64,000 nucleotides of DNA, taken from assembly GCF_014397785.1 (NCBI RefSeq), contig NZ_VZQQ01000004.1, positions 285,912 to 349,911 of the forward strand. Direction: 5' to 3'. Position 1 is the stretch's first letter, and each line of letters starts with the position of its first letter. A model generated the notes under the pieces. It had not been told where the DNA came from, did no database searches, and saw only the letters and a list, made by a program, of their open reading frames with translations. The DNA is from Paraburkholderia podalyriae. Lineage in GTDB: Bacteria > Pseudomonadota > Gammaproteobacteria > Burkholderiales > Burkholderiaceae. Positions 62,568 to 64,000 of this stretch are shown here, piece after piece. A program made the position numbers and the translations under genes.

Positions 62568-64000
62568 ATGACAGGCATGCCGCCCACCGCCATCACTGTC
62601 GCGGATTTGCCGGTCGAGCCCGATGCGCTGCAAGCCTTCGCGCTCGAACAGAACAGGCTGGCATGCGTGCTGTGGGAGCAACTGGAAATCCTGCAGCACC
62701 AGATTGCCCAGGCGAACCGCGCGCACTTCGGGGTCAGCTCCGAGCGGCTGGCGGCCCAGGCGGATCTGTTCGATGCCGCTACGGAGTTACCGGTTCCGCC
62801 CGAGCCGGACGAGGTTCCGGTTGCAGGCCACACCCGCAAGGGACGTCCTGCCCTGCCGAAGGACCTGCCGCGCACGCGCATTGAATACGATCTGAGCGAC
62901 GAACAGAAGGCGGCATTCGATTCACTCGAATGCATCGGCGAAGAGCGCAGCGAGACGCTGCACTACGAGCCATCCAGGCTCACCGTCATTGAGCACATCC
63001 GCTTCAGATACGCGGCGAAGAAGGATGGTGAGTCGACCATCGTGACGGCGAGCGCCCAGCCTTCACCGCTGCCGAAGAGCAATGCGAGCGCGAGCCTGCT
63101 GGCTAACATCCTGGTCAATACCTACGTCGATCATCTTCCCTTGAATCGCCAGGAGACGCGCTACGCGCGCCGTGGTGTGTACCTGCCCCGGGCAACGCTG
63201 TGTGAATGGAAGCTGGCGGCAGCCGAGCTGCTCGAAGTGCTGCTGCCGCCGCTACGGGCTCACCAGTTGCAGGCCCCGCGCATGCACGTGGACGACACAA
63301 CGCTGCCGTTACTCGAGAAGGGTCGCACGGCGACGCGCACCGCACGATTATGGGGATACCTGGGCGCGGGGCAGCGCGAGGAGAACGGTGTCTGGGTTGA
63401 CCACCCGCCGGCGGTCGTGTTCGAATTCGCTGAGTCGCGCTCCGGTTCGCATCCGCTGCGCTACCTGCAAAAGTACAAAGGCTATCTGCAGGCCGACGCA
63501 TACAGTGGACATGGCGCACTCTACGAAACCGGAGATATCGTCGAGGTTGGATGTTGGGCCCATTGCCGCCGACGCTTCTTCGAAATCGCGAAGGCGCAAA
63601 GCAAACCGGGACTTGCAGCGCAGGCGCTGCAGTGGATCACGCAGTTGTATGCGATCGAGTCGCGGATCAAGGACCAGACGCCTGAGCTCAAATATGCGGC
63701 GCGGCAAACTGAGGCACTGCCGCTACTCGTGCTGTTCCGGCAATGGCTGGAAGGCAACGTCATCGGCTTGCCGGCTCAGGCGCCGCTTGCAAAGGCCTTC
63801 GGCTATGCGTTACGTCACTGGCCGGCGCTCGTTCGCTACACTGAGAGCGGTATCCTGCTGCCGGACAACAACGCTCTCGAGCGGCAAATCAGACCCATTG
63901 CCCTCGGAAGGGCGAACTGGCTCTTCGCGGGCTCCCCGCGCGGCGCCCGCGCGAGCGCCACGATGTATTCGCTGCTCGGCACGGCTCGCCTGAACGGTTT
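62568..64000 (+). CDS. tnpC: IS66-family transposase TnpC (3' partial)
   Basis: The DDE transposase, open from the ATG at 62568 to the window end (477 codons). A coiled-coil-like N-terminus (FALEQNRLACVLWEQLEILQHQIAQANRAHFG) is followed by a zinc-finger-type region. The catalytic acidic residues are in MHVDDTTLP, YLQADAYSGH and NNALERQIRP (D, D, E). The last 35-40 residues (the part that survives as a remnant at 3338-3500) lie beyond the window. Confidence 0.92.
   Translation, partial: MTGMPPTAITVADLPVEPDALQAFALEQNRLACVLWEQLEILQHQIAQANRAHFGVSSERLAAQADLFDAATELPVPPEPDEVPVAGHTRKGRPALPKDLPRTRIEYDLSDEQKAAFDSLECIGEERSETLHYEPSRLTVIEHIRFRYAAKKDGESTIVTASAQPSPLPKSNASASLLANILVNTYVDHLPLNRQETRYARRGVYLPRATLCEWKLAAAELLEVLLPPLRAHQLQAPRMHVDDTTLPLLEKGRTATRTARLWGYLGAGQREENGVWVDHPPAVVFEFAESRSGSHPLRYLQKYKGYLQADAYSGHGALYETGDIVEVGCWAHCRRRFFEIAKAQSKPGLAAQALQWITQLYAIESRIKDQTPELKYAARQTEALPLLVLFRQWLEGNVIGLPAQAPLAKAFGYALRHWPALVRYTESGILLPDNNALERQIRPIALGRANWLFAGSPRGARASATMYSLLGTARLNG

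Larger units (their letters stand above)
61735..64000 (+). mobile_element. IS66-family insertion sequence (cut by window end)
   Basis: Three genes in the usual IS66 order, tnpA-tnpB-tnpC, in one direction. The left inverted repeat could not be fixed (somewhere in about 61690-61750) and the right end is outside the window. The genes show no frame breaks, so this copy may be active, unlike the remnant at 3338-3500. Confidence 0.88.

Overview
The window is high-GC DNA with the gene content of a beta-proteobacterium of the Burkholderia/Paraburkholderia/Caballeronia group. Support comes from an mhp-type phenylpropanoid meta-cleavage operon in a Burkholderia-like order, acetone carboxylase with AcoR-type sigma-54 activators, DUF3331, DUF2934 and XapX proteins, and IS66, IS6 and IS110 remnants. 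The assignment is from gene content only; no rRNA or complete tRNA is present.

Layout. (1) 1-3.6 kb: the 3' part of a molybdopterin-binding xanthine dehydrogenase family subunit, then a visibly lower-GC haloacetate-dehalogenase-like hydrolase, then a degraded IS66 transposase tail. (2) 3.6-13.3 kb: acetone carboxylase acxABC on the minus strand, bracketed by two AcoR-family sigma-54 activators, with a near-consensus -24/-12 promoter in front of acxA. (3) 13.3-22.6 kb: a gene-poor, eroded stretch. It holds a truncated tyrosine integrase beside the 3' half of a tRNA-Pro (an attachment-site scar), a broken SRAP gene, a response regulator with a decayed second copy, small exported proteins, a decayed fasciclin gene, a truncated SDR gene, and IS6 and regulator fragments. 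(4) 22.6-35.5 kb: a minus-strand operon (isochorismatase-like hydrolase, XapX, amidohydrolase, DoxX, VOC, DUF1275, alginate-export-type outer-membrane protein). It faces plus-strand XapX, a Na+/H+ antiporter, pirin and a LysR regulator; a Tat-exported chloroperoxidase-like hydrolase lies between. (5) 35.5-51.8 kb: two large winged-helix/NB-ARC regulators, DUF3331, a cyclic-nucleotide-binding thioredoxin-reductase-like flavoprotein, a frameshifted metallo-beta-lactamase-fold gene, an HD-domain protein and many deletion scars. The scars are XapX/alginate-export, MscS/Gfo-Idh/IS110, MoaF/LLM/MFS and a truncated old yellow enzyme ending in a mobile-element terminus. (6) 51.8-60.7 kb: a complete mhpABDFETC operon with divergent mhpR. 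(7) 61.7-64.0 kb: an IS66-family element cut by the window end.

Working together. Acetone carboxylase converts acetone, CO2 and ATP to acetoacetate. The Mhp enzymes convert 3-(3-hydroxyphenyl)propionate to succinate, pyruvate and acetyl-CoA, with MhpT for uptake and MhpR controlling the operon, probably through a perfect 19-bp inverted repeat near the mhpR start. The 22.6-35.5 kb cluster looks like an uncharacterised detoxification or catabolic module that repeatedly uses the small membrane protein XapX; its substrate cannot be read from sequence. The least explained features are this XapX expansion, the twin AcoR arrangement, and the serial deletion fusions at 42-44 kb and 49.6-51.4 kb.
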